Shown here: positions 1 to 10,737 of the stretch, one piece after another
Layout of the letters: each line of letters opens with the position of its first letter
Numbering within the stretch: position 1 is the first letter of the stretch
DNA from: Propionivibrio dicarboxylicus
GTDB taxonomy: Bacteria > Pseudomonadota > Gammaproteobacteria > Burkholderiales > Rhodocyclaceae
Reading direction: 5' to 3'
Length of the DNA: 64,000 nucleotides
Assembly: GCF_900099695.1 (NCBI RefSeq)
Contig: NZ_FNCY01000009.1
Span: forward strand, 124,715 to 188,714
The notes under the pieces: model-generated
Database searches by the model: none
Told to the model about the DNA's origin: nothing
Seen by the model: only the letters and a program-made list of their open reading frames with translations
Translations under genes and position numbers: made by a program

Positions 1-621
1 GCGCAGCATGAAGATGGCCGCGCAGGCTAGTGAGAACCAGCCGACCATCACGTTCGAAATGCCGCAGCCGATGACGCCGAGACCGGCCTGCGTGGCCAGC
101 CACCACGCCACCCCGCCGTGCAGCAGCGTGCCGCCGAGCGAGATCAGCATCAGCGGACGCGGATGGCCGAGCGCATTGCTGAACGCATAGAAGGTGCGAT
201 AGAAGAGTGCCGCCGGCATGCCCCAGGCGAGCAGCGCCAGATAGGCTCTCGTCTTCGCCTCGACGCCGGACTCAATCGCCGAAAGCTGTAGCAGGGCGTC
301 CGGATGCTGAAGGAAGACGACGCCCGGCACGGTCAGGATCAAGGCCAACCAGAAGCACTGCTGCAGCGCCCCGGCGATCTCGTCATCGCGCCCCGCCCCC
401 TTGAGATGCGACACCGTCGGCGAAACTGCCTGCAGGACACCGGTCAGCGCGAACACGACGGCGACATAGATGCCGCTGCCGACCGCCGCGGCGGCAAGAT
501 CCTCGGTGCCATGATGCCCAAGCAGCACGGTGTCGATGATCATCATGCCCATCGACGCAAGTTGCGCGATCAGCATCGGGGCCGCATGCAAAAGGATTTC
601 TCGCGATTGTTTCAGGAACAT
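1..621 (-). CDS. MATE family efflux transporter, C-terminus cut by window edge
   Basis: Reading the minus strand from an ATG at 621 gives 207 open residues running off the left edge. The N-terminus has the MATE pattern: an amphipathic start, then APMLIAQLASMGMMIIDTV, a helix 1 typical of NorM/DinF proteins, and LLGHHGTEDLAAAAVG. At least five hydrophobic segments follow. Family members export cationic drugs or metabolites across the inner membrane in exchange for Na+ or H+. GGAG lies about 10 bases before the ATG. The substrate cannot be told from sequence. The start and family are fairly secure; the C-terminal half is outside the window. Confidence 0.8.
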   Translation of the reverse strand, partial: MFLKQSREILLHAAPMLIAQLASMGMMIIDTVLLGHHGTEDLAAAAVGSGIYVAVVFALTGVLQAVSPTVSHLKGAGRDDEIAGALQQCFWLALILTVPGVVFLQHPDALLQLSAIESGVEAKTRAYLALLAWGMPAALFYRTFYAFSNALGHPRPLMLISLGGTLLHGGVAWWLATQAGLGVIGCGISNVMVGWFSLACAAIFMLR

Positions 622-788
622 CGATCTACGGCTCCGCCGCCGCATCAGAACTGGGAGTGCTTGCGGCGCACCGGCAATACCGGAAGCATCACGAAGCGTT
701 ACAAACGCGCGCAAAGTCGGAACAGACCCGCCGCCGCCATTTTTTTATACTCGGAACCATCGATTTTCAATCCTTCAATGGTTCAGCC

Positions 789-989
789 ATGCAATCCTCG
801 TATCTTATCAATCATTCCCTCGAACTTCGCGTTGCACTCTCCATCGCCACTGCCGTCGTGCTGTTTGCCATCGTCCGACTGGCGTTCTTCATCGATGAAA
901 CACTGACGAAGCGGCAAAGCACCGATACGAAGCGCGAAACGCGCAACCAACAGCCAGTGCTGACGACCGCCTGCGCCGCCGCACGCTAA
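789..989 (+). CDS. small single-pass membrane protein, hypothetical
   Basis: A 66-residue frame beginning MQSSYLINHSLELRVALS. It has one hydrophobic stretch (about residues 15-33) followed by a polar, charged tail. It lies between the divergently placed MATE gene and the cupin gene, and its last four bases overlap the 3' end of the convergent cupin gene. No clear ribosome binding site precedes the ATG, and no family is recognised. It could be a real small membrane protein or a chance frame in GC-rich DNA. Confidence 0.35.
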   Translation: MQSSYLINHSLELRVALSIATAVVLFAIVRLAFFIDETLTKRQSTDTKRETRNQQPVLTTACAAAR

Positions 990-1342
990 AGCAAGACCGT
1001 ATCCTCGTGCCGGTAGGCCGGGCTGCAGCAGCATAAGAGACGTAGCGGCCCGGACGCTGCCGCCTCGACGCAATGCGTCGTGCCAGGCGGAATCAGCACC
1101 GTGTCACCGGGCGCGATCGCGAATCGCGTCTCGCCCAGCGTCATCCAGCCCTCGCCTGCCGTCACGTGATACAGCTCTTCGCTGCACCGGTGGTAATGGC
1201 GCAGCGTCGTCGCCCCCGGCCCGACCAAAGCTTCGGCCAAGCTCTGCCGGACGTTACCGTGCACGGCCGGGTGCATCAGTTCGCGGATTTCCGATCCGTC
1301 GAGCGTCTTGTACGCCGGAATATCCTCGTACCGGGTCAGCAT
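986..1342 (-). CDS. cupin domain protein
   Basis: A 118-residue single-domain cupin. The two conserved barrel motifs are visible: RHYHRCSEELYHVTAGEG (His and Glu metal ligands) and IAPGDTVLIPPGTTHCVEA (second motif with His). Cupins of this size bind one metal ion and act as small dioxygenases, isomerases or sensors. The substrate is not deducible here. The start lies one base after the stop of the fumarylacetoacetase-like gene, so it is probably the last gene of a nif3-FAH-cupin operon. Two Cys pairs near the C-terminus are not typical cupin features. Confidence 0.75.
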   Translation of the reverse strand: MLTRYEDIPAYKTLDGSEIRELMHPAVHGNVRQSLAEALVGPGATTLRHYHRCSEELYHVTAGEGWMTLGETRFAIAPGDTVLIPPGTTHCVEAAASGPLRLLCCCSPAYRHEDTVLL

Positions 1343-1343
1343 C

Positions 1344-2027
1344 CTAGATCAGGCGTACCGCCAGTTCGCCGAGACCGTCAATACCGCCTTCGAGCACATC
1401 GCCACGCACGACCGCCGACACGCCGGACGGTGTTCCCGTGAAAATCAGGTCACCGGGCTTCAGCACGATGTAGCTCGACAGGTTGGCGATGACTTCCGGC
1501 ACTTTCCAGGTCATCTGAGCAAGATCGCCGCGCTGGCGAAAATCGCCGTTGACCTTCATCCAGATGGCGCCTGCCGCCGGATGGCCGCATTTCGCCACCG
1601 GGGTAATCGCGCCGATCGGTCCGCCCTGATCCATCCCCTTGCCCATCTCCCACGGCTGCCCCTTCTGCTTGGCCAGGGCCTGCAGATCGCGACGCGTCAG
1701 ATCGAAGCCGACGGCATAACCGAAGACATGGTCGAGCGCCTTGTCGACGGGAATGTCGCGCCCACCGACACCGATTGCCACGACGAGCTCGATTTCGTGC
1801 TGGTAATTCTCCGTCTTGGGCGGATACGCGACATCGCCGCCGCCCGGCACCAGCGCATCCACCGGCTTGCTGAAGAAAAACGGCGGATTGCGCCCATCGC
1901 CGCCCATTTCGGCGACGTGATCGGCATAGTTCTGCCCAACGCAATACACCCGACGCACAGGAAATACGGCCTCGCCGCCTACCACCGGAACCGCGATCTG
2001 CGCAGACGGCGTAAAAACGAATGTCAT
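1344..2027 (-). CDS. fumarylacetoacetate hydrolase (FAH) family protein
   Basis: A 227-residue protein of the FAH / 2-hydroxyhepta-2,4-diene-1,7-dioate isomerase type. Family signatures in order: VYCVGQNYADHVAEMG near residue 30, FFFSKPVDALVPGG, HEIELVVAIG with the acidic metal ligands, DLTRRDLQ, and LKPGDLIFTGTPSGVS near the C-terminus. Members cleave or isomerise acylpyruvates and related keto acids with a Mg2+ ion; many act as acylpyruvases or oxaloacetate decarboxylases. It lies 18 bases after the Nif3-like gene and directly before the cupin gene. The exact substrate is unknown. Confidence 0.85.
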   Translation of the reverse strand: MTFVFTPSAQIAVPVVGGEAVFPVRRVYCVGQNYADHVAEMGGDGRNPPFFFSKPVDALVPGGGDVAYPPKTENYQHEIELVVAIGVGGRDIPVDKALDHVFGYAVGFDLTRRDLQALAKQKGQPWEMGKGMDQGGPIGAITPVAKCGHPAAGAIWMKVNGDFRQRGDLAQMTWKVPEVIANLSSYIVLKPGDLIFTGTPSGVSAVVRGDVLEGGIDGLGELAVRLI

Positions 2028-2045
2028 AGCACCTCCAAAAATTGG

Positions 2046-2792
2046 TCAAACCGGATTGTCGATATCGACAAGCTCACACGCCAAACCGCACGCCGCCCCG
2101 AGATGATCGGCCAAGGCCTGAACGCCAAAACGCTCGGTCGCGTGGTGACCGGCAGCAAGATACGCGACGCCGGACTCACGCGCCAGCAGAACCTGCGGCT
2201 CGGAGATTTCTCCTGAGAGGAAGGCGTCGACCCCGAGCGCAAGCGCCGGTTCAAAAAATCCCTGTGCGCCGCCGGAACACCAGGCGATGCGGCGCAGCGG
2301 CCGCGCCGAATCGCCAATCACGAGCGGTGCACGACCGAGCTCGGTCGCGATTCGTGCAGCGAAATCATTCACTGTCACTGTCGCCGGCAATTGCCCGATC
2401 CAGCCCAGATCCTGATCACCAAAGCGGCCCTCGGCCACCATGCCAAGGCGCGCCGCCAGTTGCGCGTTGTTGCCAAGTTCGGGATGCGCATCGAGCGGCA
2501 GATGGTAGCCGAACAAGCTGATGTCATGGCGCAGCAGCGACTGCAGGCGCGTCTTGCGCACGCCGGTCACGCGCCCGTCCTCGCCGCGCCAGAACCAGCC
2601 ATGATGCACGATGATCGCATCGGCATCGCGAGCAATGGCGGCGTCGATCAGCGCCTGGCTGGCCGAAACCCCGAGCACGACGCGACGCACCTCGGCGCGT
2701 CCTTCCACTTGCAAGCCGTTTGGGCAATAATCCCGATAGCGCGCCGGCTCCAGCAAGCCATCAAGATAGCGGGTCAGTTCGTCACGTCTCAT
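2046..2792 (-). CDS. Nif3-like dinuclear metal centre protein (YbgI family)
   Basis: A 248-residue Nif3 family protein. Family features are the N-terminal [12 protein letters not shown], the metal-binding VHHGWFWRG, and a C-terminal [16 protein letters not shown]. The fold forms a toroidal hexamer with a two-metal site; E. coli YbgI is the best-known relative and its reaction is still uncertain. I chose the ATG at 2792 ([10 protein letters not shown]) because AAGGACG lies just upstream. A longer frame from 2846 would run into the divergent protease gene. The two divergent start codons are only about 14 bases apart, so each promoter must lie within or very near the other coding region. Confidence 0.85.
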   Translation of the reverse strand: MRRDELTRYLDGLLEPARYRDYCPNGLQVEGRAEVRRVVLGVSASQALIDAAIARDADAIIVHHGWFWRGEDGRVTGVRKTRLQSLLRHDISLFGYHLPLDAHPELGNNAQLAARLGMVAEGRFGDQDLGWIGQLPATVTVNDFAARIATELGRAPLVIGDSARPLRRIAWCSGGAQGFFEPALALGVDAFLSGEISEPQVLLARESGVAYLAAGHHATERFGVQALADHLGAACGLACELVDIDNPV

Positions 2793-2806
2793 TTTGTCGT
2801 CCTTCG

Positions 2807-3978
<1,172 letters not shown>

Positions 3979-3982
<4 letters not shown>

Positions 3983-4746
3983 TCGGTCGTGCGTTCCGAC
4001 TCGGCCGGCAGGGCGGGAAGCTCCCTGGCTGGCGGCTGGCTGACGAAGCGCGCAAGAAAGAGCCCGAGTTCGAACAGCAGGCAAAGCGGCACCGCCAGCA
4101 GCAACTGCGAGACCACATCGGGCGGCGTGAAGATCGCCCCGATGACGAAGGCGCCGACGATGACGTAGGGCCGCCACTCCTTGAGCGTCTTGATTTCGAC
4201 GACCCCCATCTTGACGAGCACAATGACCACCACCGGCACTTCGAACGTAATGCCGAAGGCGATGAAGGTGCTCATGACGAATGAGAGATACTTCTCGATG
4301 TCGGTCATCCAGGCGACGCCGTCCGGCGCGATCTTGGCCATGAAGCCGAACACCGTCGGAAACACCAGCAGATAGGCGAACGCCATACCGACGAAAAAGA
4401 GGAAGACGCTGGCCGCGACGAGCGGCAGCGCCAGCCGCTTCTCGTGGGCATACAGACCGGGGGCGACGAAGGCCCAGGCCTGGTACAGCACGTAGGGCAA
4501 GGCAATCAGGAAGGCGACCATCAGCGCGACCTTCATCGGCACGAGGAAGACCCCGACGACATCGGTCGCGATCATCTGCCCGCCTTTGGGCAGGGAGGCC
4601 AGCAAAGGCTGGGCGAGCACGGCGTACAACTCCTTGGCCCAGGGGAACAGGCAGAGGAAGATGATCAGGATCGACAACAGCGCCCGGATCAGCCGGTCGC
4701 GCAGCTCGATCAGGTGCGACATGAAGGATTCTTCGGGCGCGTTCAT
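3979..4746 (-). CDS. tatC: Sec-independent protein translocase TatC
   Basis: 255 residues with the TatC signature near the N-terminus (FMSHLIELRDRLIRALL) and six predicted membrane helices. The conserved Glu-containing loop and the FGITFEVPVVV helix are typical. TatC is the receptor for twin-arginine signal peptides and the core of the Tat translocase, which exports folded cofactor-containing proteins. It is the last gene of tatABC; its start overlaps the tatB stop by 4 bases, indicating translational coupling. The length is normal for the family. Confidence 0.95.
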
Positions 4747-5168
4747 GCTTTCGGCGTCGTTTCGCTCGGCACCGTCGGATCGGTCGCAGCAACCTGAATC
4801 GCCGGCGGTGTCTCGGCAGGCGCTTCGGGCGCCGCTTCAGACGGCTGCTCAACGCTGGACTGGAGTTCGCCGAGTCCGGTCCGTGCCGTGTCGACGACCT
4901 CGCCGACCGACTGCTCAACCGACTGGATGCCCTCTTTCATGCTGCGCTCGAAGGCATGCGCCGAGGCCTGCATATCGGCCTGCAAGCGCTTGAGTTCGTC
5001 AAGCTGGATCTCGCGACTGATGTCCGACTTGACGTCATTGACATAGCGCTGCAAACGCCCGAACAGGAGCCCGGCCGTGCGCGCCACCTTGGGCAGGCGC
5101 TCGGGGCCGATCACCACGAGGGCGACGATGGCAATCACCATCAGTTCGGAAAAGCCGACGTCAAACAT
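4743..5168 (-). CDS. tatB: Sec-independent protein translocase TatB
   Basis: About 141 residues starting MFDVGFSELMVIAIVALVVIGPERLP, the classic TatB N-terminus: a short membrane helix, the Gly-Pro hinge and then an amphipathic helix. The tail is Pro/Ala/Glu-rich, as in other TatB proteins. TatB joins TatC to bind substrates before TatA assembles. I chose the ATG at 5168; a longer frame from 5210 adds a charged extension unlike the family. It lies between tatA and tatC. Confidence 0.93.
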   Translation of the reverse strand: MFDVGFSELMVIAIVALVVIGPERLPKVARTAGLLFGRLQRYVNDVKSDISREIQLDELKRLQADMQASAHAFERSMKEGIQSVEQSVGEVVDTARTGLGELQSSVEQPSEAAPEAPAETPPAIQVAATDPTVPSETTPKA

Positions 5169-5234
5169 GTTCTTGGCTGATTTTTTCGCGAAGTCTTCGC
5201 CGGCGGGCAAGCACCCGTCGGCTACGAACGACGA

Positions 5235-5462
5235 TTACGACTTGGTCTTTTCGCGGACCTCGCCCTCGATCGTCTGGCCGCCCGTCACTTGCTGCGGCGG
5301 CGCCGTTTCGGCCGGCTTGTCCTCGGCCGACTTCATGCCTTCCTTGAAGCCCTTCACCGCGCCGCCGAGATCTTCGCCAATATTGCGCAGCTTCTTGGTA
5401 CCGAACACCAAAAGAACGATAAGCAGAACGATAAGCCAATGCCAGATGCTGAATGAACCCAT
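5235..5462 (-). CDS. tatA: Sec-independent protein translocase TatA
   Basis: 75 residues starting [21 protein letters not shown] followed by [23 protein letters not shown], a textbook TatA with one short transmembrane helix, a hinge and an amphipathic helix. TatA oligomers form the translocation pathway once TatBC has bound a substrate. The start at 5462 is preceded by AAGGAG. It lies directly downstream of hinT and upstream of tatB, consistent with one transcription unit running from the his genes into tat. Confidence 0.94.
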   Translation of the reverse strand: MGSFSIWHWLIVLLIVLLVFGTKKLRNIGEDLGGAVKGFKEGMKSAEDKPAETAPPQQVTGGQTIEGEVREKTKS

Positions 5463-5472
5463 GACTGTCTCC

Positions 5473-5823
5473 TTAATTCCGTTTGAGCATCGGACCGACC
5501 GGATCCGACCCGCCGACGACGTGCGCATGCAAATGCGGCACTTCCTGCTGACCGATCCGGCCCGAATTGATGATGACCCGGCAGCCGTCCGGACTACCGT
5601 TCTCGCTTGCCAGGCGATGCGCCACGGCAAGCACGCGACCCAGCGCCGGCTCGTCGGCGACACCGACTTCAGCCAGCGACGCGATATGATGCTTGGGAAT
5701 CACCAGAATATGCACCGGACGCGCCGGATTGATGTCGTGAAAGGCATAGACGAGATCGTCCTCGTACACCTTGCGCGAGGGGATCTCGCCGCGCACGATC
5801 CTGCAGAAAAGGCAATTATCCAT
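5473..5823 (-). CDS. hinT: HIT family purine nucleoside phosphoramidase (HinT-like)
   Basis: 116 residues with an N-terminal [13 protein letters not shown] and the histidine triad HLHAHVVGG near residue 100. HinT-type enzymes hydrolyse nucleoside 5'-phosphoramidates and acyl-AMP. The position between hisE and tatA is a frequent arrangement in Betaproteobacteria. The length matches the family, and the next gene upstream (hisE) ends 6 bases before its start. Confidence 0.9.
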   Translation of the reverse strand: MDNCLFCRIVRGEIPSRKVYEDDLVYAFHDINPARPVHILVIPKHHIASLAEVGVADEPALGRVLAVAHRLASENGSPDGCRVIINSGRIGQQEVPHLHAHVVGGSDPVGPMLKRN

Positions 5824-5829
5824 GATTGC

Positions 5830-6156
5830 TCACTTGGCCGTTCTGGAATTCTTCTCGGCGATTCCCGAGGTACCCTCGCGACGCCGGAGTTCGTTGAGCA
5901 CGTCGTCGATGCTCAGATCGCAGAAAGTCAGCAGCGCCATCACGTGATAGATGAGGTCTGCCGATTCATAAACGATACTACCCGCCACGCCGTCTTTGGC
6001 GGCCATGATCAGCTCCGCACTTTCCTCGCCGATTTTCTTGAGGATCGAATCGGGGCCCTTGGCGAACAGCTTGGCCGTATAGGACGTCGAGGGATCGGCG
6101 CCACGCCGCGACACCAGCGTTTCTTCGAGTCGGGCCAGAATGTCTTGATCAGTCAT
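5830..6156 (-). CDS. hisE: phosphoribosyl-ATP diphosphatase
   Basis: 108 residues of the all-alpha NTP pyrophosphohydrolase fold. The metal-binding pattern is visible as [17 protein letters not shown] followed by [14 protein letters not shown]. HisE removes pyrophosphate from phosphoribosyl-ATP, the second step of histidine synthesis. Its start overlaps the hisI stop by 4 bases. Separate hisE and hisI genes, rather than a fused hisIE, are usual outside the Enterobacteria. Confidence 0.93.
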   Translation of the reverse strand: MTDQDILARLEETLVSRRGADPSTSYTAKLFAKGPDSILKKIGEESAELIMAAKDGVAGSIVYESADLIYHVMALLTFCDLSIDDVLNELRRREGTSGIAEKNSRTAK

Positions 6157-6557
6157 TTCGCGTAAATATCCTTCGGGTCTTTCAGCACCGGATCGACCGG
6201 CACCCAGCGATCGCCTTGCAATTCGAGGAAGAAGCAGCTTTCCCGGCCGGTATGACAGGCGATGCCGCCAATCTGTTCGACCGCCAGCAACAGCACGTCG
6301 CCGTCGCAGTCGGTGCGCACCGATTTCAGTTTCTGGACATGCCCGGATTCCTCACCCTTGCGCCAAAGACGCTGGCGCGAGCGCGACCAGTATACCGCGT
6401 TGCCGCAACGCAACGACTCCTGCAAGGATTCGCGGTTCATCCAGGCGAACATCACGACCCGCCCGCTGGCTTCGTCCTGCGCAATCGCCGGCATCATGCC
6501 TGCGGCATCCCACTTGAGGGCGTCGAGCCAGGGCAAACTCGGATCGAGATCGCTCAT
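6153..6557 (-). CDS. hisI: phosphoribosyl-AMP cyclohydrolase
   Basis: 134 residues. Signatures are [26 protein letters not shown], and the metal-binding [12 protein letters not shown] followed by [11 protein letters not shown]. HisI opens the adenine ring of phosphoribosyl-AMP, step three of histidine synthesis, using Zn2+ and Mg2+. It is coupled to hisE by a 4-base overlap and follows hisF after about 80 bases of palindromic intergenic sequence. Confidence 0.93.
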   Translation of the reverse strand: MSDLDPSLPWLDALKWDAAGMMPAIAQDEASGRVVMFAWMNRESLQESLRCGNAVYWSRSRQRLWRKGEESGHVQKLKSVRTDCDGDVLLLAVEQIGGIACHTGRESCFFLELQGDRWVPVDPVLKDPKDIYAK

Positions 6558-6565
6558 CGGCGGAC

Positions 6566-6636
6566 CCTCCAGTCACTGCGTGACATCCTCCCCGAGGGAG
6601 GGGGAGCGCCCTCTTCGGGCGGCCGGGCGACGGCGC
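6566..6636. repeat. palindromic intergenic segment between hisF and hisI (REP-like)
   Basis: This short gap holds several inverted repeats: TCACTGCGTGA, a CCTCCCC...GGGGGAGG-type arm pair and CCGCCCGAAGAGGGCG on the minus strand. GC-rich imperfect palindromes of this kind between co-transcribed genes look like REP or similar dispersed elements. Whether copies occur elsewhere in the genome cannot be judged from this window. Confidence 0.3.
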
Positions 6637-7398
6637 TCACAAGCGTACCTCGATGCCCTGCTCGCGCATGAAGGTCTTGGCCTGACGCACGGTGTATTCG
6701 CCGAAATGGAAGATGCTGGCGGCCAGCACCGCGTCGGCGCCGCCGATCGAGACGCCCTCGGCCAGATGCTGCAGATTGCCGACGCCGCCGCTGGCGATCA
6801 CCGGAATATCGACGGCGTCGGAAACAGCACGCGTCAGCGGCAAGTCGAAGCCGTTCTTGGTGCCGTCGCGGTCCATGCTGGTCAGCAGGATTTCGCCGGC
6901 GCCGAGTTCCTGCGCACGCCGCGCCCAAACCACGGCATCGATGCCGGTCGGCTTGCGCCCGCCATGGGTGAAGACTTCCCAACGCCCCGGCGCCACCTGT
7001 TTGGCATCAATGGCGACAACGATGCACTGGTTGCCGACCTTGGCCGAGGCTTCGGCGACGAGGTCCGGATTGTTGATCGCTGCGGTGTTCATGCTGACCT
7101 TGTCGGCACCGGCATTGAGCAGGCGACGCACATCGGCGACGCAACGCACGCCGCCACCGACGGTCAGCGGGATGAAGACCTGCGACGCACAGGCTTCGAC
7201 GATGTTCAGGATGATGTCACGCTGATCGCTCGACGCCGTGATGTCGAGGAAGGTGACCTCGTCGGCCCCCTGCTCGTCATAACGTCGGGCGATCTCGACC
7301 GGATCGCCGGCATCGCGCAAATCGACAAAGTTGGTGCCCTTGACGACCCGACCGGCGGTCACATCAAGGCAAGGAATGATACGTTTGGCCAGACCCAA
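6637..7398 (-). CDS. hisF: imidazole glycerol phosphate synthase, cyclase subunit
   Basis: 253 residues from a TTG start, giving [12 protein letters not shown], where HisF proteins normally begin. The catalytic Asp of IIPCLDV and the second Asp in [11 protein letters not shown] are both present in the (beta/alpha)8 barrel. HisF uses ammonia from HisH to make imidazole glycerol phosphate and AICAR. No ATG or GTG occurs near the expected start, so the rare TTG at 7398 is the best choice. A longer frame from 7572 would overlap hisA by 130 bases and adds non-homologous sequence. Confidence 0.92.
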   Translation of the reverse strand: MGLAKRIIPCLDVTAGRVVKGTNFVDLRDAGDPVEIARRYDEQGADEVTFLDITASSDQRDIILNIVEACASQVFIPLTVGGGVRCVADVRRLLNAGADKVSMNTAAINNPDLVAEASAKVGNQCIVVAIDAKQVAPGRWEVFTHGGRKPTGIDAVVWARRAQELGAGEILLTSMDRDGTKNGFDLPLTRAVSDAVDIPVIASGGVGNLQHLAEGVSIGGADAVLAASIFHFGEYTVRQAKTFMREQGIEVRL

Positions 7399-7441
7399 GG
7401 CGTTAACCGCGCTTTCTTCCGATGCAGGAATGCTAGAGAAA

Positions 7442-8185
7442 TCAGGATTGCGACAAGCGATCCGCCTCGACCTGTGCCGCAGCGAAATCCAGCGTGCCGT
7501 CATAGATGGCGCGCCCGGCAATAGTCGCCTGGATGCCCTCGCTCTCGACCTCGCACAGCTTGCGGATGTCATCGAGACTGGAGAAACCGCCGCTGGCGAT
7601 CACCGGCACGCGCAAGGCCTGCGCCAGCTTGACCGTCGCTTCGATATTGATGCCGGTAAGCATGCCGTCGCGCCCGATGTCGGTATAAATAATGCCCTCG
7701 ACGCCATAGTCCTCGCACTTCTTCGCCAGGTCGATGACGTCATGGCCGGTCAGCTTCGACCAGCCATCGACCGCAACCTTGCCGTCCTTGGCATCGAGCC
7801 CGACAATGATCTGCCCGGGGAAAGCGCTGCACGCATCGTGCAGGAAGCCCGGATTCTTGACCGCCGCAGTACCGATGATGACGTAGCTGATCCCGTTGTC
7901 GAGGATCCGCTCGATCGTGTCGAGGTCGCGGATGCCACCGCCCAACTGGATCGGGATCTCGTCGCCGATTGCCTCGACGATTTCGCGGATGGCCCGCTCA
8001 TTTTTCTGCTTGCCGGCAAAAGCGCCATTGAGATCGACCACGTGCAAGCGCCGTGCGCCCTGCTCGAGCCAATGTGCCGCCTGCTCGCCAGGAGAGGTCG
8101 AAAAAACCGTGGCATCGTCCATGAGACCCTGCTTGAGGCGGACGCACTGTCCGTCCTTCAGGTCAATCGCGGGAATGATCAGCAT
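7442..8185 (-). CDS. hisA: ProFAR isomerase (HisA)
   Basis: 247 residues starting [20 protein letters not shown], the conserved HisA opening with the catalytic Asp. The second catalytic Asp is in [14 protein letters not shown], and the phosphate-binding VIASGGFSS lies near the C-terminus. HisA converts ProFAR to PRFAR by an Amadori rearrangement. It lies between hisH and hisF in the usual order. Confidence 0.95.
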   Translation of the reverse strand: MLIIPAIDLKDGQCVRLKQGLMDDATVFSTSPGEQAAHWLEQGARRLHVVDLNGAFAGKQKNERAIREIVEAIGDEIPIQLGGGIRDLDTIERILDNGISYVIIGTAAVKNPGFLHDACSAFPGQIIVGLDAKDGKVAVDGWSKLTGHDVIDLAKKCEDYGVEGIIYTDIGRDGMLTGINIEATVKLAQALRVPVIASGGFSSLDDIRKLCEVESEGIQATIAGRAIYDGTLDFAAAQVEADRLSQS

Positions 8186-8242
8186 GTTTTAAAACAGATG
8201 GTTGAGGAAAAAGGGTGGGGAAAGCGCTTCGCGCACTCCGGA

Positions 8243-8887
8243 TCAGGGCTGCCAACGGACGAAGTTGGACAACAGGGTGAGGCCGGCGTGGGCGCTTTTC
8301 TCCGGATGACATTGAATGGCGAAGATATTATCCCGCGCCACCGCGCTGGTAAAGGGGATGCCATAGCCGGTCTGCCCAGCCACGCAGGCCGGATCGACGG
8401 GATCGACATAGTAACTATGCACAAAATAGAAGCGCGCACCGTCGTCAATGCCGGACCACAAAGGGTGCGGCCGGACCTGCGCGACCTCGTTCCAGCCCAT
8501 GTGCGGCACCTTGAGCTTCTCGCCAGCAGGGCCTTTCATGCGATCGGCCGGGAAGCGGCGCACCGGCCCGGCAAAGACGCCAAGCCCATCGACATCGCCT
8601 TCTTCGCTATGGTCGAAAAGCATCTGCAAGCCAATGCAAATGCCGAGAAAGGGCTTGCTCCGTGCCGCCTCAATGACAACGTCACGGAGACCGCGGGCTT
8701 CGAGTTCGCGCATGCAGTCGGGCATCGCACCCTGCCCGGGAAAAACGACGCGTTCAGCCGCTGCGACGACAGCAGGATCGGCGGACACGACCACGTCGCG
8801 CCCCTCCGCCACCTTCGCAATCGCCTGCCAGACCGAACGCAGATTCCCCATGCCGTAATCGATAACGGCAATCGTTGCAGCCCCCAT
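8243..8887 (-). CDS. hisH: imidazole glycerol phosphate synthase, glutamine amidotransferase subunit
   Basis: 214 residues beginning TIAVIDYGMGNLRSV. The class I amidotransferase triad is visible: Cys in FLGICIGLQMLF and His/Glu in IQCHPEKSAHAG. HisH releases ammonia from glutamine and channels it to HisF. The ATG at 8887 shares its A with the hisB stop (TGATG), so the two are translationally coupled. A TTG one codon earlier is possible. Confidence 0.94.
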   Translation of the reverse strand: MGAATIAVIDYGMGNLRSVWQAIAKVAEGRDVVVSADPAVVAAAERVVFPGQGAMPDCMRELEARGLRDVVIEAARSKPFLGICIGLQMLFDHSEEGDVDGLGVFAGPVRRFPADRMKGPAGEKLKVPHMGWNEVAQVRPHPLWSGIDDGARFYFVHSYYVDPVDPACVAGQTGYGIPFTSAVARDNIFAIQCHPEKSAHAGLTLLSNFVRWQP

Positions 8888-9474
8888 CAAAGCGCTCCCT
8901 TGGTCGAAGGAACGCTGCCGGCAGCCCGCTCGTCGGCCTCGACAGCCATGCGCAGGGCACGCCCGAAGGCCTTGAAAACGGTCTCGGCCTGATGGTGGGC
9001 GTTGTCGCCACGCAGGTTGTCGATATGCACGGTCATCAAGGCGTGATTAACGAGCCCCTGGAAAAATTCGCGGACGAGATCGACATCGAAGGCACCGACC
9101 AGCGCACGCGTAAAGTCGACCGAGAACACCAACCCCGGCCGCCCCGACAGATCGATAACGACGCGCGACAGCGCCTCGTCGAGCGGCACGTAGGCGTGTC
9201 CATAGCGACGAATGCCCTTCTTGTCGCCCAGCGCCTTGGCCAATGCCTGGCCGAGTGTGATGCCGATGTCTTCAACCGTGTGGTGCGCGTCGATATGCAG
9301 ATCGCCCCGGGCCTCGACCTCAAGATCGATCATGCCGTGACGCGCCACCTGATCGAGCATGTGATCGAGAAAGGGTACGCCGGTGGCAAAACGCCCACGT
9401 CCGCTCCCTTCAAGATCAAGGCGAACCGTCACTTGGGTTTCCAGGGTATTTCTGCTGATTTCAGCCTGCCGCAT
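8887..9474 (-). CDS. hisB: imidazoleglycerol-phosphate dehydratase
   Basis: 195 residues, the monofunctional HisB type without the N-terminal phosphatase domain of enterics. The two metal-binding repeats are visible as [13 protein letters not shown] with [12 protein letters not shown], and later the matching [10 protein letters not shown] and DNAHHQAE. The enzyme dehydrates imidazole glycerol phosphate. I chose the ATG at 9474 ([13 protein letters not shown]), preceded by GAGGTG; a start at 9501 would add nine residues not seen in the family. Confidence 0.94.
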   Translation of the reverse strand: MRQAEISRNTLETQVTVRLDLEGSGRGRFATGVPFLDHMLDQVARHGMIDLEVEARGDLHIDAHHTVEDIGITLGQALAKALGDKKGIRRYGHAYVPLDEALSRVVIDLSGRPGLVFSVDFTRALVGAFDVDLVREFFQGLVNHALMTVHIDNLRGDNAHHQAETVFKAFGRALRMAVEADERAAGSVPSTKGAL

Positions 9475-9623
9475 GCGCACCTCGACGCCAGAGTCACACA
9501 ACCCGAACCGACAGCCACGACAGGCGCCCGCCGGTTCGCATCAATTCATTGAGTCCGCATGATACCATTTCATGCTTGCAAAGCACCGAAACCGCCGTAA
9601 ACACCGCCATTTCACGGATCGCC

Positions 9624-10712
9624 ATGAGCCAATTCTGGAGCCCTCTCGTTCATCGCCTGACGCCGTACGTTCCCGGCGAGCAGCCCAAGCTCACCGACCT
9701 CGTCAAGCTCAATACCAACGAAAACCCGTACCCGCCGTCGCCGCGCGTCGTCGAAGCGATCCAGGCCGAGCTTGGCGGTGACGCCGCCCGCCTGCGCCTG
9801 TATCCCGACCCCAACGCCGATCAGTTGCGCGCCGCCGTCGCCGCCCATTTCTCGGCTTATGACATCGCGCCGGCGCAGGTGTTCGTCGGCAACGGTTCCG
9901 ACGAGGTGCTCGCCCACGTATTCATGGGTCTGCTCTGCCATGGCCGTCCGGTGCTGATGCCGGACATCAGCTACAGTTTCTACCCGGTCTATTGCGGTCT
10001 GTACGGCATCGAACACCGGGCCGTCCCGCTCGGCGAAGCCTTCGACATCCGCGTTGATGACTACCGTCAGGACGCCGGCGGCATCGTCATCGCCAACCCG
10101 AACGCGCCGACCGGACAGCTGCTGCCGCTCGCCGACATCGAACGCCTGGCGACGGAACATCCGGAGTCGCCGGTGGTGATCGACGAAGCCTATATCGACT
10201 TCGCCGACGACCCGATGCCGACCGCGATCGCCCTCGTCAACCGGCATCCCAACCTGCTCGTCGTGCGTACGCTGTCGAAGTCACACGCCCTCGCCGGTTT
10301 GCGTGTCGGCTATGCGATCGGACAAGCGGTGCTAATCGAGGCGCTCGAACGCATCAAAAACAGCTTCAACTCCTACCCGCTCGACCGTCTCGCGCTCGTC
10401 GCCGCCACCGCTGCGATGACCGACAGCGCGCACCTCGACGCCACCCGTCGCGCCGTCATGGCCAGCCGGCAGTGGCTGACAGACGCGATGACGGAGATGG
10501 GCTTCGAGGTCCTTCCTTCGGCCGCCAATTTCATCTTCGCCCGTCACCCGCAGCACGATGCGGCGCAACTGGCGGCGTCATTGCGCGAGCAACGCATCAT
10601 CGTCCGCCACTTCAAGGCGGCGCGCATCGACCAGCATCTGCGCATCAGCATCGGCACCGATCTGCAGTGCCGCGCCCTTGTTGACGCGCTGAAATCGATC
10701 CTTAATCCCTGA
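9624..10712 (+). CDS. hisC: histidinol-phosphate aminotransferase
   Basis: 362 residues of a fold-type I PLP aminotransferase. It starts at [20 protein letters not shown] and has [29 protein letters not shown] and the PLP lysine in [15 protein letters not shown]. It makes histidinol phosphate from imidazole acetol phosphate. Unlike the other his genes here it is on the plus strand, with its start facing the hisB start across about 150 bases. It therefore needs its own promoter and forms a separate unit with the nitroreductase gene. Confidence 0.93.
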   Translation: MSQFWSPLVHRLTPYVPGEQPKLTDLVKLNTNENPYPPSPRVVEAIQAELGGDAARLRLYPDPNADQLRAAVAAHFSAYDIAPAQVFVGNGSDEVLAHVFMGLLCHGRPVLMPDISYSFYPVYCGLYGIEHRAVPLGEAFDIRVDDYRQDAGGIVIANPNAPTGQLLPLADIERLATEHPESPVVIDEAYIDFADDPMPTAIALVNRHPNLLVVRTLSKSHALAGLRVGYAIGQAVLIEALERIKNSFNSYPLDRLALVAATAAMTDSAHLDATRRAVMASRQWLTDAMTEMGFEVLPSAANFIFARHPQHDAAQLAASLREQRIIVRHFKAARIDQHLRISIGTDLQCRALVDALKSILNP

Positions 10713-10737
10713 ACTTTTCACAGAAGGTACTGGCATC

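Noticed and set aside
7331..8992. A 553-residue plus-strand frame opposite hisF, hisA and hisH
   Set aside because: Antisense shadow of three clearly identified his genes with no recognisable domain.
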